DNA from: DATFVJ01 sp963851085
GTDB lineage: Bacteria > Actinomycetota > Actinomycetes > Streptosporangiales > Streptosporangiaceae
Length of the DNA stretch: 64,000 nucleotides
Reading direction: 5' to 3'
Assembly: GCA_963851085.1 (NCBI GenBank)
Contig: CAWKNX010000005.1
Span: forward strand, 310,001 to 374,000
Shown: positions 26,972 to 34,331 of the stretch, piece after piece
Layout: the number at the start of each line of letters is the position of its first letter
Position numbering within the stretch: the first letter of the stretch is position 1
The notes under the pieces: generated by a model
Databases searched by the model: none
What the model was told of the DNA's origin: nothing
The model's input: only the letters and a program-made list of their open reading frames with translations
Made by a program: the position numbers and the translations under genes

Positions 26972-27076
26972 GCCCAGCTCCCGTGCGCGGGCAACGGCCT
27001 CGGTGCGGTTGGTGGCGCCGAGCTTGTCCAGGAGGTGGCTGACATGTTTTTGACGGTGTCGAGGGCGACCAGTGTC
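26959..27076 (-). pseudogene. 3' end of a third LAL regulator
   Basis: Minus-strand sequence reads as the end of a LuxR HTH like those of the two full paralogues: LDTVK, then (after a one-base loss) HVSHLLDKLGATNRTEAV, ARARELGLIL and stop. The rest of the gene has been replaced by integrase-associated DNA. Shows that a third regulator once faced the MFS gene. Confidence 0.75.
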
Positions 27077-27163
27077 AATGGCTCTGGCAGTCCGCTTTGC
27101 CCGCAGCTCAGGTTAGGCTGATTTGGCAAAGTTACAGGTAGATGTGCCATTCTGAGTCAGTTC

Positions 27164-27217
27164 TTGTCACCGTTGCCCGCGTCATGACGGGCAATTCTGG
27201 TGACAAATCGGTGACAG
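27164..27217. repeat. Dyad and TTGTCACC repeats before the integrase relic
   Basis: TTGTCACC at 27164-27171 and its complement at 27199-27206 (GGTGACAA) and 27210-27217 (GGTGACAG) frame an inner inverted repeat TTGCCCG...CGGGCAA. Two tandem TTGTCACC copies also lie at 61144-61160 near the intact integrase. They could be integrase arm-type sites; inference. Confidence 0.4.
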
Positions 27218-27239
27218 ATGATCTTCATTGGAGGGTGGC

Positions 27240-28320
27240 GTGGGCTTCGCGCGCGAGCGGCCGGGCGTTGATGGGACGGTCCGCTATGCCGCGATCTACC
27301 GCGGCCTGAAGGGACGCCAGCGGTCGGCAGGAACCTTCGCCACCGAGCGGCAGGCTGATAAGGCGTGGCAGCGGGCCGAGGCCGTGATCGGGCTGGGCCG
27401 GGTGGGGGATCCACGCCGGGGGCGGCAGACCTTCCAGCGCTACGTGGAGGACACTTGGCTGCCGAACCACGAGATCGAGGCGAGCACCCGCCAGCGGTAT
27501 ACGTACTCGCTGTACCTGCACATCGTGCCGGAGTTCTGGCCGATGCGGATGATCGACATCCTGCCCGAACACGTGCGGGAGTGGGTTGCCATCCTCAAGG
27601 CCAGGGGCGTGAGCCCGTCGACGATCGCCGACAACAAGGTGATTCTCAGCGCGATCTTCACGACTGCGTTGAACGACCAGGTGACCTTCCTGCACCCCTG
27701 CAAGGGCGTCAAGACCCCGCACGTGCCGGTCAAGCCGCGCACCATCATCACACCGGAGCAGTTCGGCCGTATCTATGCGGCGCTCCCTGACGCCGATGCC
27801 CAGCTGCTGGTGGAGACCGAGATCGAGAGCGGCCTGAGGTGGGGTGAGCTAACCGAGCTTCGGGTGCGCGACCTGGACTTCGGCTCGCGCCTCCTGACCG
27901 TGAGCCGCGCCGTGGTCGAGGTGCACCCGCGTTTCCATCCCGATGGTGGACGCTTCCTGGTCAAGGAATACCCAAAGGACAGGGAGTACCGGCGCTTCAA
28001 GCTCAGCGAGCAGATCGCCACGAAGCTCAGTGCACACATCATCGAACGCGACCTCGGCCCCGATGATTTGCCGTTCCGGGCCCGCTCCGAGGAAGGCCCA
28101 CGCGCGCGGAAGCTGCGGCTCGTCGCCGACCCCGCCAGCCTCGGCCGCACCGAGCCCAACGCGGCGGGTCGGCGCTACCCGTCACGGCACTATCACCGGC
28201 TATTCGCTCGGCCGCTGCCATTGCGATTACTGCCGGGACGCCTGCGCCCGGTACCGTGCGGCGCGGCGGGCCGCGGGCAAGGATGTCCGCCACCCGGTCA
28301 GCGCGTTCTCAGCCCGCCCC
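27240..28320 (+). pseudogene. Tyrosine integrase, frameshifted and lacking its catalytic end
   Basis: GTG 27240 follows GGAGGGTGGC. The arm-binding and core-binding regions are complete (FATERQADKAWQRAEAV, ILPEHVREWVAILKA) and the Arg box ESGLRWGELTELRV is present. Near 28178 a frameshift interrupts AAGRRYRHGTITGYSLG. The true sequence continues in another frame (RCHCDYCRDACARYRAARRA) and then ends without HxxR, LGH or Tyr. It is the closest relative of the relic at 10101 and of the 49-bp scrap at 5943. Inactive. Confidence 0.8.
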
Positions 28321-28684
28321 GGCCCAAGCGCCTGGACGCTCCCGGCCCACGACGGCCGCCGATCTGGCCCGGCGCGACGTCCCCACTTCATGGTCGGCCA
28401 AGCCCATGCCTGCCGCGACAAGCCCGGGCCACCCGGCGAGCCCGGTTCACTCGAGGCCGCCCAAGCGGGCCGGGCCAGGCCGGTGATGTGGAGGGAGAGC
28501 CGCCCGCGACGATCGTGGAAAACGACGACGGCCCTGGCGCGATGACCCATGCTCCGCGAACACGTCGCGCCGGAAGAATGCCGCGTGTGCGGACCACGCC
28601 GTTCCGGGGTTCGCGCGTGGCCATAGGTGATTCCGCTGCGGCCGCAGCCTTATCCAGCAGCCGCTGGGCGAACACGAGCGAGTC
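28321..28684. other. Gene-free stretch
   Basis: No frame here has family motifs or a good start; probably filler left by integrase-mediated rearrangement. Confidence 0.35.
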
Positions 28685-29206
28685 TTATCGCGGGTAGCCG
28701 TCCTGCAGATAGGGTGTCCATCCGCTGGTCAGGGCGTCGAGCGCGGCGGAGACTCGCCGCCAGACGTATGGCCGTAGGCGTGTCGCTGCCTGGTCTGGTG
28801 TGCAGAATTCGAGTGGGGTCAGCTCGCCGTCGAGCAACTTGAGGCCAGTGATCTGATCACGGTCCAGTACGCCTCCGTCGAAGATGAAACTGATCAGGTC
28901 GTCCCATGGGCCGTGGGGGGAGACCCAGTCCACGCAGAGGAGATTCCCGACCTGGAGGTCGAGGCCAAGTTCTTCTTTCAGCTCACGGCGTGCGGCGTCG
29001 GCGGGCGGCTCGTTGGCCTCGACCATGCCGCCGGGCAGGTCCCAGTCAGGCTTGTACTTGGGATCGACGAGCAGCATCCGGCCGGTGTCATCGCGCAGGA
29101 GCACGTCGGCGCTGACCCGCTTGCGCGCCTGCTTGGCGTCGCCTTCGGCCAGGTGCGCGTTCCATGCCTCGGGGTCGCGCTCGTACAAGGCGTCGTCTGA
29201 AGTCAC
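28685..29206 (-). CDS. NUDIX hydrolase
   Basis: 173 residues from GTG 29206 (GAGGGGAGGG upstream). The NUDIX box is canonical: GGMVEANEPPADAARRELKE, followed by ELGL. Flanking strands (RKRVSADVLLRDDTGRMLLVD, DLISFIFDGGVLD) fit the fold. It hydrolyses a nucleoside diphosphate linked to another group; substrate not predictable. It directly follows, on the same strand, the remaining part of an XRE-type regulator, with a 4-base overlap (29203-29206). Confidence 0.88.
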   Translation of the reverse strand: MTSDDALYERDPEAWNAHLAEGDAKQARKRVSADVLLRDDTGRMLLVDPKYKPDWDLPGGMVEANEPPADAARRELKEELGLDLQVGNLLCVDWVSPHGPWDDLISFIFDGGVLDRDQITGLKLLDGELTPLEFCTPDQAATRLRPYVWRRVSAALDALTSGWTPYLQDGYPR

Positions 29207-29470
29207 GTGCCCTCCCCTCGGCTGGGTTGGCTGTCGTGCCCATCTATTGTCAGCCACTGGTAGAGCCGGGTTCGTTCGCTGAGTGCCTCCTCCAGACAGT
29301 CCAGGAATGCGGCCACCGCTGGGCTGGGGCTGTGAGGGCGCAGCAGATGCTGGAGGTCGACGAGCTGCTCGATTACCAGGAATGACCCGAGTGCCTGGGT
29401 CGAATCGAGCACGTCCTGCGCGATGCCGCACGCTTCGTCGGGCTTGCCGAGAGCGTTGAGGAACTGGACG
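29203..29470 (-). pseudogene. C-terminal part of an XRE/TPR-type regulator
   Basis: Reads LGKPDEACGIAQDVLDSTQA, LVIEQLVDLQHLLRPH and AAFLDCLEEAL, then RTRLYQWLTID, typical of the TPR-like end of actinomycete helix-turn-helix regulators. The DNA-binding N-terminus is absent because the sequence meets the radical-SAM fragment at about 29470. Its stop overlaps the start of the NUDIX gene, consistent with an original XRE-NUDIX operon. Confidence 0.6.
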
Positions 29471-29475
29471 CCACG

Positions 29476-29793
29476 GTGCGGCACGTACGCGAACTGTGGG
29501 ATATCACCGACCCGCGCCCTGGGAGATTCCGGGCCAGCGTTTTCGAGTTCCGCCCCTATCCCGGCACACCAGAGTGGCGTCGGCTGGTCGCCACTGAGCG
29601 CTATGACGTGCGCCAGCTCCTCGACTACATGGCCGTCGACCTCACCGCGGGCGGCCTGGACGAGGCGATGCGCGGACGGGACGAATTCAACTTCTCGGTC
29701 AACATCCAGTTCGGCGAAGCCGGCCTGGACGAAGTTCGCCGTCGCCTTGTGGAGTTATCACAAGAACAGCACCTACGGAGCCAGGCAGTATGA
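29476..29793 (+). pseudogene. C-terminal fragment of a radical-SAM protein
   Basis: Reads FRASVFEFRPYPGTPEW, ATERYDVRQLLDYMAV and RDEFNFSVNIQFGEA, a C-terminal pattern of B12-binding/radical-SAM proteins. The CxxxCxxC cluster-binding part is missing. The stop overlaps the ATG of the kinase gene (ATGA), so the two were one operon. Confidence 0.65.
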
Positions 29794-30419
29794 CCAGGCG
29801 GGGGCTCTTCATCGCCATCGACGGCCCGAGCGGCATCGGCAAGAGCACGGTCACGGCCGAACTCGCCCGCCAGCTAGCCGCTCGGGAGCACAGCGTCATA
29901 GCCACGAAGGAGCCGACGGCGACACCGCTCGGCAGCCTGGCGCGCTTCGGGACCGACGACTACCGGGGCCTGACACTGGCCTGCCTGGTGGCGGCCGATC
30001 GGTACCAGCACCTCGGGCAAGAGATCCGCCCGGCACTCGCTGCCGGACAGCTGGTGGTCTGCGACCGCTACGTCGCTTCATCGCTCGTACTGCAGCGCAT
30101 GGATGGCGTAGCACCGGAGTTCCTCTGGCAGCTCAACCAGTACGCTGACCGGCCCGATCTGACCGTGATACTCCTCGGCGATCCAACGCGCTCACGGCAA
30201 CGGGCAGAAAGGCGCGGTCTCTATAGCCGGTTCCACCGTGGCGGCCGCGCGGCTGGAGATGCCCAAATGGCGCTCTACCGTGTCGTGGCGGCCGAGCTGG
30301 AACAAGCTGGTTACGACGTGCTAGCGCACGAGGTGGGTACGCAGGCGCCAGCGGAAGTCGCCGGTGCGCTGTGCGCGGCCGTGCTGGCACGAGCAGGCGG
30401 TCAAGGCGAGGCGACCTGA
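29790..30419 (+). CDS. Thymidylate-kinase-like nucleotide kinase
   Basis: 209 residues. P-loop GPSGIGKSTVTAELARQL near the N-terminus, CDRYVASSLVLQ (DR(Y/H) motif), and a lid-type Arg-rich region (RSRQRAERRGLYSRF). This is the fold and size of dTMP kinases, but the gene sits in a radical-SAM/CYTH/NUDIX cluster rather than a replication context, so the substrate may differ. ATG 29790 overlaps the preceding stop. The 3' end overlaps the convergent CYTH gene by 19 bases. Confidence 0.85.
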   Translation: MTRRGLFIAIDGPSGIGKSTVTAELARQLAAREHSVIATKEPTATPLGSLARFGTDDYRGLTLACLVAADRYQHLGQEIRPALAAGQLVVCDRYVASSLVLQRMDGVAPEFLWQLNQYADRPDLTVILLGDPTRSRQRAERRGLYSRFHRGGRAAGDAQMALYRVVAAELEQAGYDVLAHEVGTQAPAEVAGALCAAVLARAGGQGEAT

Positions 30420-30946
30420 GCGGCACGAACCAGGGAGTCATGCGTCTCCTCGGTGCGCTGTGCCTCGACATCCAGGCTGGCCACAAATGCCGCCAGCTCA
30501 GCCTGAACATCTTCGGCAGAGACATCGTCAGGCACGATGCGCTCAAGCTCCAGGAAGGTGCCGACACCTTCGAGATCATCAAGGCACAGCGACATGCCGT
30601 TGACCGCGGCAGCGCGGCGGGCCTTGATCACACGCACCGTGGCGTAGAAACCCATGAGCAAGATCGCCTGGTGCATGGCCTGGCGGTCGGCTACCTCGGT
30701 CTCGTGTTCCACACAGGACTGGGCATTGATGGTCGGCTGTTTCAGCGCGAAGAAATGGCGGCCGCGGGCCGTGCGCAGGCGCACGAAGGGCACGCCAAGC
30801 TTGCTGTCACCGAACTGCCAGCCCCGCGGGGCGTACGCTTGATCGTCCTGATGGACCGGCGTGCCCAGTTCGATGCCCTGGGCCTTGAGGGCTGCCAGCA
30901 GGGCTTCGGCATCGCGGACTCGGTACTTGACCTCGATCTCACGCAC
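30401..30946 (-). CDS. CYTH-domain phosphohydrolase/cyclase (class IV adenylate cyclase-like), likely independent start
   Basis: 181 residues from GTG 30946, which has a GGAGG site 5 bases upstream. The CYTH signature ExExK is present as EIEVK at residues 3-7, followed by acidic and basic strands (FVRLRTARGRHFFALKQP, CVEHETEVADRQA, FLELERIVPD). Such enzymes act on triphosphates in a tunnel: CyaB cyclases or thiamine/inorganic triphosphatases. In the present arrangement the frame is also continuous with the integrase upstream (30401-32365). The original gene probably formed a unit with the convergent kinase. Confidence 0.7.
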   Translation of the reverse strand: MREIEVKYRVRDAEALLAALKAQGIELGTPVHQDDQAYAPRGWQFGDSKLGVPFVRLRTARGRHFFALKQPTINAQSCVEHETEVADRQAMHQAILLMGFYATVRVIKARRAAAVNGMSLCLDDLEGVGTFLELERIVPDDVSAEDVQAELAAFVASLDVEAQRTEETHDSLVRAAQVASP

Positions 30947-32365
30947 CGTGCCTCCGGCATCGTGGGCGGGCTGATGCGGCAGGGTGGCACAGGCCGGGAA
31001 CCGGCCGCAAGAAGGCACGCCGTCCCGTGCCGTGAGCCCGTGTTCACGCGGGCTGGCCGGGAGCGCGGTCTCATCAGTATCGGGAAGCGTCGCCAGGTAT
31101 TTTTCGGTCGTTGAGATCTTCGCGTGGCCGAGGCGTTCCTTGACGACCTGGAGGTCGGCGCCCCCGGCGAGCAACCAGGAGGCGTGCGCGTGGCGCAGGT
31201 TCTTTATCGGCACGTGGAATCCGAGCTTGGCGGCCACTAGCGCTGGTTTCCAGATGCTCTCGCGGAACCAGTCACGGGGGAGATGCCCGTCGCTGTCCAG
31301 CGGCCGTGGCTGGCGCGGCTGGTCCCGGCCCTCGGACCTGCGCCGGGCGCGGTAGGTCGAGTAGGCGTCCTTGCAGCGCCGGCAGCGGCATCTCCCGCCG
31401 GCATAACCGCTTAGGGTGCCGTGCCTGTATTGCCGTCCCGCATCGTTCGGCTCGGTCAGGCCGGGGTCGTCGCCGAGGTCGGGAACGACCTGGAGCCGTG
31501 GCCTTGGCATCGGTTCGTCCCGCAGCCGGAAGAGAAGGTCACCCGCGCCCAGCCGTTCGGCTTCGATATGGGCCACGATCTTGGTACTGATCTGCTGGCT
31601 CAGCTTGAACCGCCGGTACTCCTTGTCCTGGGGGTAGGGCTTGACCAGGAACCGTTGTCCATCGGGGTGGAACTTCGGGTTGAGCTGAACAGCTGCGCGG
31701 CTGACGGTGAGCACGCGAGTGGCGGTGTCGATGCCGGCGGGCCGCAGTTCGGTCATCTCACCCCACCGCAGGCCGGTCTCGATCGCTGTCTCGACCAGCA
31801 GCCGGGTGCCGTCGTCGGGCAGCGCCTGGTAGATCGCGCCGAACTGCCCGGGGCTGATGATCACCGGTAGCTTGACCGGCACGGTCGGCGTCTTCACGCC
31901 CTTGCACGCGTGTAAGAATGTGATCTGGTCGTTCAGGGCGGTCGTGAAGATCGCGCTCAGGATGTTCCGCAGATTCTGAATCGTCTTGGGAGCGACGCGC
32001 TGCTGGCGCAGGTCGGTGACCCATTCCCGAACGTTGCTGGGCAGGATTTCCACCATTTTCATCCGGCCGAACCACGGCATGATGTGCTTACCGATCTGGT
32101 ATGTGTAGCCCTCGCGGGTGGACGGCTCCATCACGTGGTTGGGCAGCCACTCGTCTTCGACGTACCGCCGGAACAATTGCCGGCCGCGCCGCGGGTCACT
32201 GACCCGGCCTTCGGCGATCTTGACCTCGGCCTTCTGCCACGCCTTGTCCGAGTCGCGCTGGTTGGAGTAGGTCCCAGCCGACTGCTTGCGCCCGCGGATG
32301 TCCCGGTACTTGGCGATGTAGCGGACATCGCCGTTGCGGTCCGTCCGCGTCTCCGTCCAACCCAT
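30401..32365 (-). CDS. Tyrosine integrase fused in frame to a CYTH domain
   Basis: 654 residues from ATG 32365 (GAGGTAACC upstream; frame open to 32449). Residues 1-about 430 are an integrase: arm-binding MGWTETRTDRNGDVRYIAKY, SAM-like core-binding region, Arg box ETGLRWGEMTELR, NLRHAHASWLLAGGADLQ, RLGHAKISTTEKYL. The HxxR box reads KNLR rather than HDLR, so the first catalytic His is replaced by Lys. The normal short C-terminus is replaced by about 45 unrelated residues and then the CYTH domain. The integrase inserted beside a tRNA-Met-type remnant. Fusion is visible in sequence; whether the fused protein is made is unknown. Confidence 0.75.
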   Translation of the reverse strand: MGWTETRTDRNGDVRYIAKYRDIRGRKQSAGTYSNQRDSDKAWQKAEVKIAEGRVSDPRRGRQLFRRYVEDEWLPNHVMEPSTREGYTYQIGKHIMPWFGRMKMVEILPSNVREWVTDLRQQRVAPKTIQNLRNILSAIFTTALNDQITFLHACKGVKTPTVPVKLPVIISPGQFGAIYQALPDDGTRLLVETAIETGLRWGEMTELRPAGIDTATRVLTVSRAAVQLNPKFHPDGQRFLVKPYPQDKEYRRFKLSQQISTKIVAHIEAERLGAGDLLFRLRDEPMPRPRLQVVPDLGDDPGLTEPNDAGRQYRHGTLSGYAGGRCRCRRCKDAYSTYRARRRSEGRDQPRQPRPLDSDGHLPRDWFRESIWKPALVAAKLGFHVPIKNLRHAHASWLLAGGADLQVVKERLGHAKISTTEKYLATLPDTDETALPASPREHGLTARDGVPSCGRFPACATLPHQPAHDAGGTVREIEVKYRVRDAEALLAALKAQGIELGTPVHQDDQAYAPRGWQFGDSKLGVPFVRLRTARGRHFFALKQPTINAQSCVEHETEVADRQAMHQAILLMGFYATVRVIKARRAAAVNGMSLCLDDLEGVGTFLELERIVPDDVSAEDVQAELAAFVASLDVEAQRTEETHDSLVRAAQVASP

Positions 32366-32522
32366 GGTTACCTCGGCTTGATCATTTGAGGGGCAGAATG
32401 TGGGCAGACTATTTGTCAGAGCCCGGAATGCTCTGGCATTGTCCGGCACAATCTTATTGCCTGTGACCAGCAGTTTAATGCGTCCCGCGAAGGCTGTGGA
32501 AAACTAATATGAACAGAAAAAC

Positions 32523-32571
32523 GGGGCTCATAACCCAGAGGTCGCGGGTTCAAATCCCGCCCCTGCTACCA
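32523..32571 (+). other. 3' half of a tRNA-Met(CAU)-type gene: integration attachment site
   Basis: Anticodon stem-loop GGGCTCATAACCC, variable region, T-arm GCGGGTTCAAATCCCGC, acceptor strand and CCA at 32569-32571. The three consecutive G:C pairs next to the anticodon loop are the hallmark of initiator tRNA. The 5' half is absent, so this is an att remnant, 160 bp upstream of the integrase start at 32365. Confidence 0.75.
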
Positions 32572-32837
32572 AGAAGTACCAGGTCACAGGCCTGATCGCC
32601 AGCTACGGTGGCCGGGTCGGGCCTTGATCGTTTTGGCGGCAGGATGGCAGCAAGACCGGGCGTCACCGGCCCCTGAAGCGCGGCACCAGGCGCGGGCGCG
32701 TGGGAAGAAGCGGCATCGTCGATGGGCGCCGTGGTCGGCTGTCTGAACGTGACGAGCGCTGCTGCGGCCTCCCGTGCGGTGGCACTGGGCTACAGGGCGC
32801 GTGGGCTCACGTTTGTCCGGTCATCGACGGTTGTGGG
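32572..32837. other. Gene-free stretch
   Basis: Nothing with a ribosome site or motif; short frames only. Confidence 0.35.
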
Positions 32838-33280
32838 TCATAGGCCGTGGTCACGCGGGGTCGTCTCTACCCGCTGGGCGTTGGGGGACCCGATCCGCTG
32901 GTAGATCGCCAGTGCCTCGCGCAGCGCCGCAGCGCCCTCGCCGCGCCGGCCGTCCAGGAGGTGGCATCGGCCGATGCCTTCCCGTGCGCGTGCGTCCTGG
33001 AGCGGCGAGACGATGACGGTGGCGATGGCAACGGCTTGCTCGTGACGGGCATGCCCTTCGGCGGGCGAAGCGGAGCCGGCGGGCGGTGGCCAGGCTGGCG
33101 CTGTCCAGGGCGGCCGCGGCGTAGGCGTCGATGTCGGTGCCTGGGTGCAGGCCGAGGCGGCGGAACAGCCGCTGCTGGTCGGCGGGGAGGTTGCGGTAGG
33201 ACAGGCCGAAAGCGGCGGCGACCGACTCGTTCTCGGCCGCTGGTGGATGCGGTGGGTGGTGTGCCAGGTGTCGAGGTCGG
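32838..33280 (-). pseudogene. Relic of an AfsR/BTAD-type regulator
   Basis: Two family segments are readable in different frames: FGLSYRNLPADQQRLFRRLG with HPGTDIDAYAAAALD (end of the NB-ARC domain) and ALREALAIYQRIGSPNAQRV with the terminal RDHGL (TPR end). Frameshifts and deletions separate them, and the DNA-binding/BTAD part is missing. Confidence 0.65.
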
Positions 33281-33797
33281 ATTGGGCGAGCGCGGCGGGG
33301 TGGCGGCCGTGGGCGGCGATCCAGCTGAGGAATGGGCAGGCGGTGGTGAACCGCTGTTCGGCGTATTTGCGGGCGGTGGGGCGCAGCAGCGCCGCCGCCG
33401 TGAAGATCGCATCCGCCGGGTCATAGATATCCAGCCGACCGTCGTGGTCGCCGTCGACCGCGTACTCCGCGAACGTGGCCGACAGAAATTGCATCGGCCC
33501 CTCGGCGCCCGCAGCGTTCGCGCCCGAATGCACCCCGGATGCGTGCGAGCGGCCGTGGTCGCTTTCGGCCTTCCCGATGCCCGCCAGCACCGCCCAGGGC
33601 AGGCCCGGGCATGTCTGCGCCGCGTTCATGTACCAGGCCAGGTAGCTGGCGGGAATATCGGCTAGCGCCAGCGCCGACGGGCCGCCCGCGTAGATGCCCG
33701 CCGCCGAGCCGATCGCCGGTACCGCGGCCGCGACGAACAACAGTCCCAGCGGCAACGCGATCGCGGTGGCGGCGGTGACGGCCAGCCATTTGAACAC
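33280..33797 (-). pseudogene. Truncated lytic-transglycosylase-like secreted protein
   Basis: GTG 33797 after CCAGGAGAGTAGCCC. N-terminal signal anchor (FKWLAVTAATAIALPLGLLF), then the lysozyme-like pattern PWAVLAGIGKAESDHGRSH (catalytic Glu in AES), EGPMQFLSATFAEYA and DGRLDIYDPADAIFTAA. After about 33280 it runs into the AfsR relic. The catalytic domain is nearly complete but the C-terminus is foreign. Confidence 0.65.
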
Positions 33798-34331
33798 GGG
33801 CTACTCTCCTGGGTGCGTCCCGGGTAAAGCCACCGGGCCACTGCTCACCCGGTGCGCAGCCCATGCAAACCCCACCCGCCACGAAACGGCAGACGTGAAA
33901 ACCGCCAATGACGACTGCTTGTCATCACCAGCAGCAAGCCGATTGGCCAAGGACTGGGTATAGGCCGGGGAAACCGGTAACTACCTGCCCTAACGTGTCA
34001 GCAGGCGGCGCCGCAAGAAATCGCCCGGCGGATGGCCAATAGCCGTCACCTGAGCACAAATGGTCAGCATCGCGGCCGCTGATGGACCACAGCCGGATGC
34101 TCCGGGTCCGCCGGAAGCCTGCGCGCCCAACCAGCAGCGCTGGCACGTTGTGACATTAGGCGATAGCGCAGCCGCGGTACGGCGCGCCATATCCGTTCCG
34201 CGCGCTAGGACGGTCGCGTCGACCCGCCCGTCCGGCGAAGCAGGTCGGGCATTATGTGGCGCGAAGGGCTAAGGTGATTGAAGGTGATCACACATGCGGA
34301 GGGCGTCGGGTTGACGCTGCTGGCTTGGCGT
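33798..34331. other. Gene-free stretch between convergent relics and the WD40 gene
   Basis: About 530 bp with no supported frame, repeat or hairpin of note. Confidence 0.4.
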
